Shown: piece by piece, positions 1 to 9,821 of the stretch
How positions within the stretch are numbered: position 1 is the first letter of the stretch
Layout of the letters: every line of letters begins with the position of its first letter
DNA from: Halalkalicoccus sp. CGA53
GTDB taxonomy: Archaea; Halobacteriota; Halobacteria; Halobacteriales; Halalkalicoccaceae
Direction of reading: 5' to 3'
DNA length: 64,000 nt
Assembly: GCF_036429475.1 (NCBI RefSeq)
Contig: NZ_CP144125.1
Coordinates: 3,055,521 to 3,119,520, forward strand
Notes under the pieces: model-generated
The model's database searches: none
What the model was told of the DNA's origin: nothing
Seen by the model: only the letters and a program-made list of their open reading frames with translations
Position numbers and translations under genes: made by a program

Positions 1-2
1 CG

Positions 3-482
3 ATGCGGCTGAAGGCGGTCCCACCGCCGCCACCATCGCACGACTCGCTGGCCGCGATCACCGAGGCGGGGCCGCTCGTCCCGGAACCGAGGGAGGCGGT
101 CCGGTCGTCGCTATCCGACCGGGTAGAGTGGGTCTCGACCCGCGAGGGAGAGGCGTGGGTCGCGCTCGCGCTGATCCTCGGGCTGCTCCACGAGAGCGAG
201 GAGGGGATCTACCGCCCGCGGGAACCGCCATCGGATGGGGAACTCCGAGAGCGGTTCGTCGCGGGCGTCTACGGGGCCAGGGAACTACTGGCGGCGATCC
301 GTGAGGAAGGGCCGCTCGCCCCGACGGCGCTCGTTGAACGCGTCCCGATCCCGCCGTGGGAACGACGACGCCACGCCGATCCGGAAGCGGTCCACCGCGA
401 GCGGATCTGCCGATCGATCGGGTGGCTGGATTTATATGACTCCGTGGAGTACGAAGGAGAAGAATATCATTTGACATTATGA
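3..482 (+). CDS. Uncharacterised haloarchaeal protein, possibly winged helix
   Basis: A 159-residue soluble protein with an ATG at the window edge, so the start could lie further upstream and is not certain. It has no membrane segment or metal motif. The second half (a stretch around 'LLAAIREEGPLAPTALVERV' followed by a basic segment and a short beta-like C-terminus, YEGEEYHL) has the rhythm of a winged-helix fold, but I do not recognise the family. The stop overlaps the ATG of the HAD hydrolase that follows (ATGA), so the two are probably co-transcribed and translationally coupled. No function is assigned. Confidence 0.6.
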   Translation: MRLKAVPPPPPSHDSLAAITEAGPLVPEPREAVRSSLSDRVEWVSTREGEAWVALALILGLLHESEEGIYRPREPPSDGELRERFVAGVYGARELLAAIREEGPLAPTALVERVPIPPWERRRHADPEAVHRERICRSIGWLDLYDSVEYEGEEYHLTL

Positions 483-1195
483 CGCCGATCCACGCCGTGC
501 TCTTCGACCTCGACGGCACACTCTGTGAGTACCGCCGGAGCAACGACGAACTACTCGAGATCGCGTTCGGCCGTCTCGGCCTCAAGACGCCGTTTTCCGG
601 AGAGGAGTACTACGACCGGTTCGACGAACTGTACCACGAGCGGGGGGCTATCGGCGACCTCGGGGCGTTCCGCGAGCGGTGTTTCGCCTCGCTCGCCGAC
701 GACGCGGGTCTCGACCCGGAGGTCGGCCGCGATGCCGCGCGCATCTACACCCGAGAGCGCGATCCGGGTAACGTGCGGCCGCTCTCCGGCGCACGCGAGG
801 CGCTCGAACGGACGGCGAGACGCTACCCGATCGGCCTGATCACGAACGGCCCGCCCGACTCACAGGACAGGAAGCTCGCGGCGCTGGGCTTCCGCGACGC
901 GTTCGAGACGGTGGTCTACGCGGGCTACGACACGCCCGCGAAGCCCGACCCGACGCCGTTTCACCGCGCGCTCGACGCCATCGACGTCACGCCGGAGCGG
1001 GCAGTCCACGTCGGTGACTCGCTCAGGGCGGACGTCGCCGGTGCACACGCCGCCGGTCTCTCGAGTACGTGGGTGTCGAACGGCTCCGTGGACGAACGAC
1101 CGCCCGGTCCGATCCCCGACTACGTGATCCGGACGCCCGGCGACCTGCTCACGCCGCCGTGGAGCACCGAAAGCGACATTCGCAACGGCCGCTGA
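479..1195 (+). CDS. HAD superfamily hydrolase
   Basis: A 238-residue haloacid dehalogenase type phosphatase. All four HAD motifs are visible: motif I FDLDGTL near residues 9-15 with the nucleophile and acid/base aspartates, motif II LITNGP, motif III lysine in AKPDP, and motif IV HVGDS followed by ADVAGA. The cap lies between motifs I and II, as in subfamily I enzymes (phosphoglycolate phosphatase, YjjG-like nucleotidases). The substrate cannot be read from the sequence. The ATG overlaps the stop of the preceding gene. A second HAD protein of similar design lies at 18066-18722. Confidence 0.9.
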   Translation: MTPIHAVLFDLDGTLCEYRRSNDELLEIAFGRLGLKTPFSGEEYYDRFDELYHERGAIGDLGAFRERCFASLADDAGLDPEVGRDAARIYTRERDPGNVRPLSGAREALERTARRYPIGLITNGPPDSQDRKLAALGFRDAFETVVYAGYDTPAKPDPTPFHRALDAIDVTPERAVHVGDSLRADVAGAHAAGLSSTWVSNGSVDERPPGPIPDYVIRTPGDLLTPPWSTESDIRNGR

Positions 1196-1267
1196 AATCG
1201 GGTGATGGGAGGGAGACGACGGCCCGATCGCGACGGCTCCGAGGGGCCGCTCGATGTCGAGGACGAG

Positions 1268-1702
1268 ATGAACGTCTTCTCTCGCGGGCTCTCCCCGCTC
1301 GTTCCGGCACGCCTCGCCAGGGCGGGGCTCTCGGTCTCGGTCGAGACCGACCGCGAGGAGTACGCCGTCGGCGACGCCGTGGGGATCACGATCGAGATAC
1401 GCAACCGACTCCCGCTGCCAGTCGAGGTGCCGACCGAGGGCCGTCGGATCTGGGGCTGGACGGTCGACGGGCTGCTCGCCGCGAGCGACGAGCCGTTGTA
1501 CAGGTCGACTCGCCCGAACAGCGTCGAACTGCGGGCGAATCAGACGATCACGGTCGAACGCTCCTGGGACGGCCGGTTCAAGCGAAGCGGCTCGCCGACC
1601 CGCTGGGTGCCGGCGGCGCCGGGCGAGTACGAGATCGGTGCGTTCGTCGCCACGACCCCGCGAACGCGGGACTCGACGACCGTGCGACTCTACTCGCGGT
1701 GA
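1268..1702 (+). CDS. Conserved haloarchaeal beta-sandwich-like protein
   Basis: A 144-residue protein that I would start at the ATG at 1268 (MNVFSRG). An in-frame ATG at 1205 would add a low-complexity basic/acidic leader. The body reads as an Ig-like or BsuPI-type beta sandwich: alternating hydrophobic strands such as [16 protein letters not shown] and [15 protein letters not shown], then a conserved-looking WGWTVDG and [16 protein letters not shown]. That pattern is typical of extracytoplasmic or chaperone-like beta domains, but no signal peptide is present. The 3' end overlaps the convergent dppF stop by 13 bases. Function unknown. Confidence 0.65.
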   Translation: MNVFSRGLSPLVPARLARAGLSVSVETDREEYAVGDAVGITIEIRNRLPLPVEVPTEGRRIWGWTVDGLLAASDEPLYRSTRPNSVELRANQTITVERSWDGRFKRSGSPTRWVPAAPGEYEIGAFVATTPRTRDSTTVRLYSR

Positions 1703-3051
1703 AGGTGGCAGGCTGCGAAGTGTTCGCCGGCCCCGTACTCCGACTCGACGGTGTAGTGCGGCCTGCTGAGCGCACAGATGCTCGTCTCCTCGAACGTCCG
1801 CCGGAGCCGGTCGGCGGCCTCCTCCCACCGACCCTCGGCGAGCATCGCGGTCGCCTCGTCGATCACACGTCCGGGCTCGCCCGCCGGGCGCGTCCCGTCG
1901 AAGAACTCCCGGTCGACGACCGCCTCGGCCTCCGACAGCGGCACCGACTCGTCCTCGTCGATCCCGCCCTCCCGGATCGTGAACGACCGCCGGCGCACCC
2001 CCCTCGTGAACGCGAGCGTGTTCTCCCACTCCGCCTCGCTCATCTCGTACTCGGAGAGGGCGGCCTCTCTCGCCGCCTCCGGGAGCTCGATCCCCTCCAG
2101 ATCCGCGGAGCCTGGCCGGATCAGCTTCGGACAGCGGGTCCGGAACCGACAGCCCGAGGGCGGGTCGATCGGACTGGGGACGTCCCCCTCGAGCGTCCCC
2201 CGGGCGTTCGCCTCCCGCGGGTCCGGCACCGGAATCGCCCCGAGAAGCGCCTCCGTGTAGGGGTGTTTCGGGTTCTCGAACAGCTCCTCCTTCTCCGCGA
2301 GCTCGACGATGTGACCCAGATACATCACCGCGACCCGATCCGCGATGTACCGAACGACCGAGAGGTCGTGGCTGATCACCAGGTAGGTGAGCCCGAACTC
2401 CTCCTGGAGCTCGCGCATCGTGTTCAGCACCTGCGCTTGCACCGAGACGTCGAGCGCGCTCACCGGCTCGTCACAGACGATCAGGTCGGGGTCGGTCGCC
2501 ATCGCGCGGGCGAGGTTGATCCGCTGGCGCTGACCGCCCGAGAACTCGTGTGGGTAGCGGTTGTAGTAGTCCCGTTCGAGTTCGACGCGCTCGAGGAGGT
2601 CACGCGCCCGCTCGCGGCGTTCGGTTGCGTCGTACATGTCGTGGGCCTTCATCGGCTCCTCGATGATCGGCCCGACCTTCATCCGCGGGTTGAGCGAGGA
2701 CTGTGGGTCCTGAAAGATCATCTGCATGTCCCGGCGAAGCGGCCGGAGCTCGCGGTTCGAGCTCTCGGTGAGCTCGACGCCCTTGAACCGAACGCTGCCG
2801 GCGGTCGGCTCGATCAGCTGGAGGATCGTCCGTGCCAACGTACTCTTCCCGCAGCCGGACTCGCCGACGAGCGCGAGCGTCTCGCCCTTCTTCAGGTCGA
2901 AGCTCACGTCGTCGACCGCCTCGACGTCCGCGGAGCCGAAGATACCCGACAGCAGCCCCGTGTCCGACTGGAAGTACTTCGTGAGCCCCTCGACTTCGAG
3001 CAGCGACTCGCCGCTCGCGACGTCCTCTCTCGCCTCGAGCGCGGAGCTCAC
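1690..3051 (-). CDS. dppF: Dipeptide/oligopeptide ABC transporter ATP-binding protein (DppF/OppF type)
   Basis: A 453-residue ATPase of the peptide/nickel transporter family. It couples ATP hydrolysis to import through the DppBC channel on the inner face of the membrane. Walker A GESGCGKS lies at about residues 63-70, followed by the ABC signature FSGGQRQR, Walker B VCDEP, and the oligopeptide C-terminal motif [11 protein letters not shown]. The usual ending (GEHFAACHL) is separated from that motif by roughly 100 acidic residues, so the protein is longer than the usual 320-350. The GTG start at 3051 overlaps the dppD stop (GTGA); a longer reading to 3207 would run inside dppD and is not credible. 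Last gene of the operon that starts at 7977. The transported substrate is inferred only from the family. Confidence 0.93.
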   Translation of the reverse strand: MSSALEAREDVASGESLLEVEGLTKYFQSDTGLLSGIFGSADVEAVDDVSFDLKKGETLALVGESGCGKSTLARTILQLIEPTAGSVRFKGVELTESSNRELRPLRRDMQMIFQDPQSSLNPRMKVGPIIEEPMKAHDMYDATERRERARDLLERVELERDYYNRYPHEFSGGQRQRINLARAMATDPDLIVCDEPVSALDVSVQAQVLNTMRELQEEFGLTYLVISHDLSVVRYIADRVAVMYLGHIVELAEKEELFENPKHPYTEALLGAIPVPDPREANARGTLEGDVPSPIDPPSGCRFRTRCPKLIRPGSADLEGIELPEAAREAALSEYEMSEAEWENTLAFTRGVRRRSFTIREGGIDEDESVPLSEAEAVVDREFFDGTRPAGEPGRVIDEATAMLAEGRWEEAADRLRRTFEETSICALSRPHYTVESEYGAGEHFAACHLHRE

Positions 3052-4145
3052 TGGCGACCCTCCACGGGTTCGGCCTCGCGGCCCGGGAGCGGCTCGCTCT
3101 CCCAGTAGCCGACGTCGGCGTGTTTGATACACGCGGATCGGTGGTCCGGACCGACGTCGTAGAGCTCGGGTTCGATCTCCCGACAGGCCTCGCGGGCGTC
3201 CGGACACCGCGGGTGGAACCGACAGCCTGCGGGTGGGTTCATCGCGCCCGGCATCGTCCCCTCGATCGGGACGAGGTCGGAGACGGTCTGGTCCGGCCGC
3301 GGGATCGAGCGTAACAGCGCCTCGGTGTAGGGGTGTTTCGTGTCGTGGAAGATGTCGTCGACGGGGCCCTGTTCGACGATCCGCCCGAGGTACATCACGT
3401 TCACCCGATCACAGATCTCCGCGACGACACCCATGTCGTGGGTGACCCAGATGAAACTCGTGTCGAACTCGTCGACGAGTTCGGAGACGAGTTCGAGGAT
3501 CTGGCCCTCGACGGTGACGTCGAGCGCGGTCGTCGGCTCGTCGGCGATGATCAGGTTCGGACGACAGCCAAGCGCCATCGCGATCAGCACCCGCTGGCGC
3601 ATCCCGCCGGAGAACTCGTGTGGATAGTCGTCGTAGCGGTCTTCGGCCTCGGGGATACCGACCCGCCTGAGCATCTCGATCGCCTCCTCGCGCGCCTCCT
3701 CCGTGCTCATCCCTCGGTTCAGCTCGATGAACTCCCGGATCTGACCTCCGACGGTGTAGACAGGGTTCAGGCTCTCCATCGGGTCCTGGAAGATGATCGC
3801 GATCTCGTTTCCGCGGATCTCCTCGCGCATCTCCCGGTTCGAGAGCATCTCGTCTCTGGGGACGAGTTCGGGTCGGCCGTCGGCACCCTCGGCCCCGCTC
3901 TGCTCGAAGCCGACGAGCGTCCGATCCCGATAGCTCACCTCGCCGTCGATCACCTCCCCCGGCTCCTCGACCAAACGCATGATCGAGGAGGTGGTGACGC
4001 TCTTTCCGGCGCCGGACTCGCCGACGAGCCCGACGATCTCGCCCCGTTTCACGTCGAAGGAGACGCCGTCGACCGCGCGGACGGCGCCCCGCTCGGTGTA
4101 GAACTGTGTCTTCAGATCACGTACCTCGAGTAGTGTTTCGCTCAT
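3048..4145 (-). CDS. dppD: Dipeptide/oligopeptide ABC transporter ATP-binding protein (DppD/OppD type)
   Basis: A 365-residue ATPase, partner of the DppF-type subunit. Walker A is GESGAGKS near residue 35, the signature is FSGGMRQR, Walker B is IADEP, and the C-terminal oligopeptide-family motif is [11 protein letters not shown]. An acidic insert of about 30 residues (around [11 protein letters not shown]) sits between Walker A and the Q-loop. Start chosen at the ATG at 4145 (MSETLLEV). A GTG at 4154 overlapping the dppC stop would add three residues and is also possible. The tail overlaps the start of dppF. Confidence 0.94.
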   Translation of the reverse strand: MSETLLEVRDLKTQFYTERGAVRAVDGVSFDVKRGEIVGLVGESGAGKSVTTSSIMRLVEEPGEVIDGEVSYRDRTLVGFEQSGAEGADGRPELVPRDEMLSNREMREEIRGNEIAIIFQDPMESLNPVYTVGGQIREFIELNRGMSTEEAREEAIEMLRRVGIPEAEDRYDDYPHEFSGGMRQRVLIAMALGCRPNLIIADEPTTALDVTVEGQILELVSELVDEFDTSFIWVTHDMGVVAEICDRVNVMYLGRIVEQGPVDDIFHDTKHPYTEALLRSIPRPDQTVSDLVPIEGTMPGAMNPPAGCRFHPRCPDAREACREIEPELYDVGPDHRSACIKHADVGYWESEPLPGREAEPVEGRQ

Positions 4146-4150
4146 GGCTC

Positions 4151-5143
4151 TCACTTGATCCGCGGGTCGAGTGCGTCCTGCAGGCCGTCGCCGAAGAGGT
4201 TGAACCCCATGATCGTCACCAGGATCGCGAGCCCCGGCCAGATGCTCAGCCAGGGATCGGAGTGCATGTACTGATGCGAGATACGGAGCATCTCCCCCCA
4301 GTCCGGCGTCGGCGGCTGGGCGCCGTAGCCCAGGAACGACAGGCCGGCGACGATCAGGATCGTCACCCCGATCTGGAGCGTCGCCAGCACCAGCACCGGC
4401 GCGAAGCTGTTCGGGATCACGTGCCGACGGATGATGTCCCTGTCCTTGACGCCGGTCGCCCGTGCCGCCTCGACGTAGTCCATCTCGCGGACCGAGAGCA
4501 CCCGACTGCGTATCAGCCGCGCGAACACCGGGATGAACGCGATGCCGACGCCGAAGACCGCGTAGACGATGTCCGGGTTACCACCGCTGACGAAGACGGT
4601 GAAGACGATGACGAGCACGAGCGGGGGGATCGCGTACAGCGTCTCGACCGCACGCATCAGCACGTCGTCGATCCAGCCGCCGTAGTAGCCCGCGACCGCG
4701 CCGACGATCACGCCGCCGACCAGCCCGAGGGTCGTCGCGACGATCCCCACGAAGTAGGATACGCGGGTCCCGTAGACCAGCCTGGCGATGTAGTCCCGCC
4801 CCGCTCGATCGGTGCCGAGCGGGTGCTGCCAGGAGCCCCCGTCGACGAACACCGGCGGCATCCTGCGTTCGGTCTCGCCGGGGTCGGGGTGGCGTTCGGG
4901 GTGGTACCAGATCGATTCCGCGAGCGCGAAGTCGTCGTAGCGCTCGAGGGTGATCCGCGAGAGGTTCGCGTCGATCGTCGTGACGACCGCGACGAACGTC
5001 ACGACCGCGATGACGTAGAGGCCGAACCGGGCGGTGGTGTCCTGTTTGATCTTCCCGAGGGTGTAGCGCCAGCCGACGTCGGCCTCGAACTCCCCGTCGC
5101 CGCCGCCCTCGTCCTCTCTCGTCTGCTGCTCTCCGACCGCCAT
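4151..5143 (-). CDS. dppC: Dipeptide/oligopeptide ABC transporter permease (DppC type)
   Basis: A 330-residue inner-membrane permease with about six transmembrane helices. The DppC family motif GTDRAGRD is present in the external loop before the channel domain. The cytoplasmic EAA loop that docks on the ATPases reads EAARATGVKDRDIIRRHVIP. The N-terminus is a hydrophilic acidic extension before the first helix, usual in haloarchaea. One base separates it from the upstream permease, and its stop overlaps dppD, so all five genes form a tight operon. Confidence 0.94.
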   Translation of the reverse strand: MAVGEQQTREDEGGGDGEFEADVGWRYTLGKIKQDTTARFGLYVIAVVTFVAVVTTIDANLSRITLERYDDFALAESIWYHPERHPDPGETERRMPPVFVDGGSWQHPLGTDRAGRDYIARLVYGTRVSYFVGIVATTLGLVGGVIVGAVAGYYGGWIDDVLMRAVETLYAIPPLVLVIVFTVFVSGGNPDIVYAVFGVGIAFIPVFARLIRSRVLSVREMDYVEAARATGVKDRDIIRRHVIPNSFAPVLVLATLQIGVTILIVAGLSFLGYGAQPPTPDWGEMLRISHQYMHSDPWLSIWPGLAILVTIMGFNLFGDGLQDALDPRIK

Positions 5144-5144
5144 T

Positions 5145-6197
5145 TCAGCTCTCCTCCCCGTACTTCACGCGAGGGTCGATGTACGCGTACGAGATGTCCG
5201 TGATGATCACGCCGATGACGAAGACGAAGCCGATCACGACGGTCGTCCCCAGCACGAGCTGGTAGTCGTAGGTCTGGATCGCCTGGATCAACAGCCGACC
5301 CATCCCGTTGATCGAGAAGACCGTCTCGATGAGCACCGCCCCGCCGATCGCGCTCGTCAGGTTCAGCCCGACGAGCGTCACCACGGGCAGCTGTGCGACG
5401 CGAAACGCGTGTTTCCGCATGATCGTCCGCTCCGAGACGCCGTATGCGCGCGCGAGCTTGACGTACTCCGCGCCCAGCGACTCGATCATCGAGCTCCGCT
5501 CGACGCGCATGATCGTCGCCATCTGGAGCGTTCCGAGCGCGATCGTCGGCAGGATCAGGTGTCTGAGCGTCTGGTAGTAGAGCTCCAGGTGACCGGAGTA
5601 GCCGTAATGGACCGGATCGCGCCACGGGTAGACCATCCTGCCGGAGGGCAGCCAGCCCAGCTGTACCGAGAAGAGGATGATCAGCATGATGCCGATCCAG
5701 AACGAGGGCGTCGAGACGCCGAACAGCGCGATGATACGCGAGACGTGATCGGAGGGCTCGTTCCGGCGTTTCGCGGCGAGGACGCCGAGCGGGATCGCCG
5801 TCACGAGCGCGAACGCGAACGCCGAGAGCATCAACAGCAGCGTCGGCGGCAGCCGGGTGATCATCAGGTCCGTCACCGGCCGCTCGTAGTACATGCTCAG
5901 GCCGAGGTCGCCCTGGAGCAGCCCCGGTGGGCTGCCCGCGAAGCCGGGCACCCCGAACTGTGCGAGGAACCACGAGAAGCCGATGTAGTTCAGGAACTGG
6001 ATGTGAAGCGGCTCGTCGAGCCCGTAGCGGGCCTCGATCGCCGCGATCAGCTCCGGGCTGGCCTCCTGTTCGGCCAGCATGATGTCGACCGGATCGCCGG
6101 GCATCGCGTTCATCAGGAGGAACGTGATCACGGCGATCCCGAACATCACGGGAATCGATTGCAGAAACCGGTTTATCGTGTATCGAAGGAGTCCCAT
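5145..6197 (-). CDS. dppB: Dipeptide/oligopeptide ABC transporter permease (DppB type)
   Basis: A 350-residue permease that pairs with DppC to form the channel. It begins with the classic first helix of the family (RFLQSIPVMFGIAVITFLL) and has MPGDPVD directly after it, then about five more helices. The EAA loop is KLARAYGVSERTIMRKHAF. It ends one base before dppC. It is separated from the binding-protein gene by 100 bases that contain a T-tract on the transcribed strand, which may reduce transcription of the membrane genes relative to the binding protein. Confidence 0.94.
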   Translation of the reverse strand: MGLLRYTINRFLQSIPVMFGIAVITFLLMNAMPGDPVDIMLAEQEASPELIAAIEARYGLDEPLHIQFLNYIGFSWFLAQFGVPGFAGSPPGLLQGDLGLSMYYERPVTDLMITRLPPTLLLMLSAFAFALVTAIPLGVLAAKRRNEPSDHVSRIIALFGVSTPSFWIGIMLIILFSVQLGWLPSGRMVYPWRDPVHYGYSGHLELYYQTLRHLILPTIALGTLQMATIMRVERSSMIESLGAEYVKLARAYGVSERTIMRKHAFRVAQLPVVTLVGLNLTSAIGGAVLIETVFSINGMGRLLIQAIQTYDYQLVLGTTVVIGFVFVIGVIITDISYAYIDPRVKYGEES

Positions 6198-6266
6198 CGT
6201 TTCACTGGCTGACGGTTGTCGTGGTTCGGGAGCCGGTGTCGTGGTACATCGAGAGCGTTCGTGGGT

Positions 6267-6277
6267 GGAAAAACTTC
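6267..6277 (-). terminator. Candidate partial terminator between binding protein and dppB
   Basis: On the minus strand the only sizeable gap of the operon holds a T5 tract (6269-6273 complement) framed by GGAA and TTCC, a very short inverted repeat. Archaeal RNA polymerase terminates at T-tracts. A leaky site here would give excess binding protein over permease, which is the usual stoichiometry. This is an inference from position and sequence only. Confidence 0.3.
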
Positions 6278-6297
6278 CGTTCTGTCTCCGATCCCGT

Positions 6298-7977
6298 TCA
6301 GCGCAGCGTCGTGTCCGGGACGTCCAGACGTGGGGTCGTGGACGTGCTCGTGTCGGGCAGGACGTTCTCGACGCGCTCTTCGTCGTAGGCGATCGCGCTG
6401 TCGGTGTTCCAGCCGGGGATCCAGACGCACTCCTCTAGGATCTCCTCGGTCACCTCGATGTAGAGCTCGCGCCGTTCGTCCTCGTCGACCGTCTCGCGGG
6501 CGTCGGCGATGTTCTGGTGGAATCCATCGTCGTCGTAGAAGTGACCCTGGGTCACGCCGGCGTTGTCCTCGTGGAACAGCTGGTAGTAGTAGACGTCCGG
6601 GTCGCCGCCGCCGGTCCACCCGAGCGAGTACGCGTTGAACTCGTCGGCGTCACCGCTCGAGTAGGCGGTGGTGAACGTGTCCCAGTCGAGGCGTTCGACC
6701 GTCGCGTCGTAGCCGATCTCGCCCAGCCGGTCGGCGATCAGCTCGACCCACTGCTGACGGAGGTCGTCCGGCGGCGAGATGAAGTGCAGCGTGTCGCCCT
6801 CGTCGATGGCGTCGCTCCCGTCGAGCAGCTCCTGGGCCTGGTCGGGGTCGAACTCGTACTCCATGTCCATCCACTCGTCGACCGGGAAATCCCACTCCTC
6901 GGCGATCGTCGGGCCGACCGGGTAGTTGATGTGCTGACCCGCCTCCCCGATGACGCCTTCGACGAAGTCCGAGGTCGAGTGACAGTGGGCGATCGCCCGG
7001 CGCACGTCCGGGTCCTCGGTCGGCCCCTCCTGGCAGTTGAACGCGAGGTAGAAGACGCCCGTGTCCGGCGTCTCCTCGATGCCGATGCCGTCTTCGGCCT
7101 CGATGTCCTCCCAGTCCGCGGGCGGGATACCCTCCATCACGTCGGTCTCCTGGGCGAGGATGCGCGAGACGCGGCCCGCGTCGTCCTCGGCCGGCTCCCA
7201 CCGGATCGACGGGATCTGGGGGCCATCGTCGTCCCAGTAGTCGTCCCAGAGCTCGACGTCGGCGAACTCGCCGATCTCGGCGTCGACGAACTGGTACGGC
7301 CCCGATCCGATCGGGTTCTCCGTGTTGTAGGCGTCGGGATCCTCCTGACGCGCCTCCGCGTTCACGACGTACCGGACGAGCGTCAGGTCGTCGAACGCGC
7401 CGTACGGGAACTCGAGGTCGAACTGGACGGTGTGCTCGTCGATCTCCTCCGCGGACTCGATCATCGCCACGTCCGGCATGTTGTCCGTCTCCTCCTCGAC
7501 TGGCGCCGTCCACGTGTGGATCACGTCCTCGGCGGTGACGGGCGTGCCGTCGTGGAACTCGGGCTCCTCGCGGAGCGGGACGATGAATCGCGTGCCGTCG
7601 TTCTCGATCTCCGGGGCGTCGGCAGCGATCTTCGGCTGTGGATCGATCGTCTGTACCTCGTACTCGTAGAGCCCGTCGTAGATCGTGTGGTACACCTGGG
7701 CGGAGTAGGCGTCGTTCGCCACGATCGGGTCCCACTCGATCGGTGCGACCTGCTGGGTGACGTTGAGCTGGTCGTCCGCGGGCTCGTCCGCGTCGTCGTC
7801 GGCAGGATCCGCGTCGTCGGCAGGGTCCGCGTCGTCCGCCGCCGGGTCGTCGTCGACGTCCTCGTCGGCGGGGTCGAGACAGCCGGCGGCGACGGCCGTC
7901 GAAACCGCTACACCGGATGCGAGCAGCCGTCGCCTCGTGATCGGATCGATCGCGTCCGAGCGGGTCTTTCGGGTCAT
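6298..7977 (-). CDS. Peptide ABC transporter substrate-binding lipoprotein (SBP family 5)
   Basis: A 559-residue extracellular solute-binding protein that delivers substrate to DppBC. The N-terminus has a twin-arginine motif (TRRRLLASG) followed by a hydrophobic stretch and lipobox AVAAGC, so it is exported folded and lipid-anchored. Next comes a linker rich in Asp, Ala and Pro (repeats of DPADDA), typical of haloarchaeal surface proteins. The mature domain has the family 5 hallmarks: the segment after the linker that ends in YDGLYEYE, and EFHDGTPVTAEDVIHTW. First gene of the operon, with a TATA element at 8007-8013. The real ligand could be a dipeptide, oligopeptide or other small molecule. 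Confidence 0.94.
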   Translation of the reverse strand: MTRKTRSDAIDPITRRRLLASGVAVSTAVAAGCLDPADEDVDDDPAADDADPADDADPADDDADEPADDQLNVTQQVAPIEWDPIVANDAYSAQVYHTIYDGLYEYEVQTIDPQPKIAADAPEIENDGTRFIVPLREEPEFHDGTPVTAEDVIHTWTAPVEEETDNMPDVAMIESAEEIDEHTVQFDLEFPYGAFDDLTLVRYVVNAEARQEDPDAYNTENPIGSGPYQFVDAEIGEFADVELWDDYWDDDGPQIPSIRWEPAEDDAGRVSRILAQETDVMEGIPPADWEDIEAEDGIGIEETPDTGVFYLAFNCQEGPTEDPDVRRAIAHCHSTSDFVEGVIGEAGQHINYPVGPTIAEEWDFPVDEWMDMEYEFDPDQAQELLDGSDAIDEGDTLHFISPPDDLRQQWVELIADRLGEIGYDATVERLDWDTFTTAYSSGDADEFNAYSLGWTGGGDPDVYYYQLFHEDNAGVTQGHFYDDDGFHQNIADARETVDEDERRELYIEVTEEILEECVWIPGWNTDSAIAYDEERVENVLPDTSTSTTPRLDVPDTTLR

Positions 7978-8006
7978 GTCAACGTTTGCCGGTTATCGGG
8001 TGTCCG

Positions 8007-8013
8007 TATAAAA
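8007..8013 (-). promoter_or_regulatory. TATA element of the dpp operon
   Basis: The complement reads TTTTATA, in a locally AT-rich patch (continuing into an ACATT context) that contrasts with the GC-rich surroundings. It lies about 30-36 bases before the ATG of the binding protein at 7977, the spacing expected for a transcript with a very short leader. Confidence 0.55.
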
Positions 8014-8088
8014 TGTTTCGTAATGATTGTGCACGGCCGGGGGAGTTTATCCAACGGCTAAGATCCGTGCCGATCGGACGGGACCGGC

Positions 8089-9747
8089 TCACTCCACGTC
8101 GACGACCGTCCCGACGCCCTTCGAGCGACCCTCGCGGAAGACGAAGCGCTGTCCCGGCTCGACCAGGTAGGGTCGGAACTTGAACCGGACCCGGGTGCGA
8201 CCGGTGTCGCCGGGGAGCAGCCGTCCCTCCCGCGGCGAGAAGACCGCGGCCTCGCTCACGGTCTCTAGGTGAACGACCGGCTCGTAGCCGTCGCCGATCC
8301 GCGTCGGATGGTTGAGCACCATCACCTCCGCCTCGAACTCCCGCACCGGCTCGACCGAACTCCCGCGCGGGACGAGCGCCATCCCGCGTTCGATCTCCTC
8401 CTCGCGTACGCCCTTGAGCGCGATGCCGACGATCCGGCCCGCCGAAGCCGCGTCGACGCGGTGGTAGTGCATCTCGATCGAGCGCACCTCGACCTCGCGG
8501 AACGAGCCGTCGGCCATCGGCCCCAGCAGCAGTTCGTCGCCGGCCTCGACGCTCCCCGACTTCACCGTACCCGAGGCGACCGCACCCACGCCCGTCACCT
8601 TGTAGCTGCGGTCGATGTACATCCGGAACTCGCCCTCGTCGCTCGCTCGCTTCGGGAGCCGCTCGAAGATCGCATCGAGCGTCGCGAGCCCCTCGCCGGT
8701 GACCGCGCTGGTCCGCAGGATCGGGACGACCGTCTCGTCGATCTCCTCGATCGCCGCCTCGACGCCGTGGCGTTCGACCGACAGCGGCGTGCGGCCGACG
8801 TCGCGTAGCAGCCGTTCGACCTCGCGGGAGACCGTCTCGACCCGATCGTCGGAGACGAGGTCGGTCTTCGTGATCGCGACCATCGTCGGGAGCTCCGTCG
8901 CGAGCAACACCCCCAGGTGCTCCCTCGTCGTCCTGGTGGGGCCGTCGTCGGCCGAGATCACGAGCAGACCGTAGTCGAGTTTCTGACCGACCAGCCCCCG
9001 GATCGTCGTCCGGAGCCAGGGTTCGTGGCCGACGGTATCGACGAACGAGATCAGTCGGTCTGCCTCGCGTACGACGCGTGCACGGTCGGTCTTCCGGTTC
9101 GGGTTGTCCATGTGGACGACCTCGCCCTCCCGGAAGCCGTAGACGCCGTAGGAGAGGTCCGCCGAGAGCCCCCGGTCCACCTCGTGGGGCTGGACGTCGA
9201 GGTACGCACGGGTGCCGCCCTCGCCGTCGTCGGCCTGACCGGTGACGAGACTCCCGACTAACGTACTCTTCCCGTGGTCGACGTGGCCGGCGGTGCCGAC
9301 GACGATGTGGTCGTCGTCGGTCTCCAGAAGCGAACCGGCACGGATCGTCGCGACGCCGACGAGGCCGTACGATCCCGCGTCCTCGTCCTCGCCGTCGAGA
9401 CCGTGGCCTTCGTTCTCGAGGCCGTCGGTATCGTTCTCGACCCGCCAGGTCTCGACGTCCTCGATCCGGGCGTCGGCCTCCTCGGCGAGCAGCGAGAGCA
9501 CGTCCATCGACTCGGCGAACGCCTCGGGGGAGATGCCGGCGATGCCGCCGTCGTCGGTGACGCCGACGACGTAGGTCGCCTCGCCGTCACCGGAGAGCAC
9601 CCGGTGTCTGAGCTGTGCCGCGAGGCTCTCGAACCGGCCGTTGCCGATGTGAAGCTCCTTCGAGAGCCGCTCTTTGAACTCGATGTGTCCACCGTCGCGC
9701 TCACCGTGGGCGATCGCGCGCCGCAGCGCGGCCCGGTCACCGCTCAT
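8089..9747 (-). CDS. GTPBP1-like translational GTPase
   Basis: A 552-residue GTP-binding protein of the EF-1alpha/EF-Tu superfamily, closest in architecture to the GTPBP1/GTPBP2 group. G1 is GTAGHVDHGKST at about residues 151-162, G3 is DTVGHE, and G4 is TKTD. Beta-barrel domains II and III follow (VTGVGAVASGTVKSG, then RVRFKFRPYLVEPGQRFVFR). A 145-residue N-terminal domain precedes the G domain and includes an acidic linker (GEDEDAGS). In eukaryotes GTPBP1 relatives act in translation elongation and ribosome quality control. The role in archaea is not established. Single gene; downstream of it lies only the intergenic space before the dpp promoter. Confidence 0.88.
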   Translation of the reverse strand: MSGDRAALRRAIAHGERDGGHIEFKERLSKELHIGNGRFESLAAQLRHRVLSGDGEATYVVGVTDDGGIAGISPEAFAESMDVLSLLAEEADARIEDVETWRVENDTDGLENEGHGLDGEDEDAGSYGLVGVATIRAGSLLETDDDHIVVGTAGHVDHGKSTLVGSLVTGQADDGEGGTRAYLDVQPHEVDRGLSADLSYGVYGFREGEVVHMDNPNRKTDRARVVREADRLISFVDTVGHEPWLRTTIRGLVGQKLDYGLLVISADDGPTRTTREHLGVLLATELPTMVAITKTDLVSDDRVETVSREVERLLRDVGRTPLSVERHGVEAAIEEIDETVVPILRTSAVTGEGLATLDAIFERLPKRASDEGEFRMYIDRSYKVTGVGAVASGTVKSGSVEAGDELLLGPMADGSFREVEVRSIEMHYHRVDAASAGRIVGIALKGVREEEIERGMALVPRGSSVEPVREFEAEVMVLNHPTRIGDGYEPVVHLETVSEAAVFSPREGRLLPGDTGRTRVRFKFRPYLVEPGQRFVFREGRSKGVGTVVDVE

Positions 9748-9821
9748 ACGCGGCGCTTAGGTGGGGGTACGTAAAACCGTTCCCGTCGTATGTGATCACG
9801 TGACACGATTCGGATCGGGCC

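Noticed and set aside
7780-7860. Repeated DPADDA codons in the peptide-binding lipoprotein as a tandem repeat or mobile insertion
   Set aside because: Asp/Ala/Pro-rich linkers after the lipobox are normal in haloarchaeal lipoproteins.
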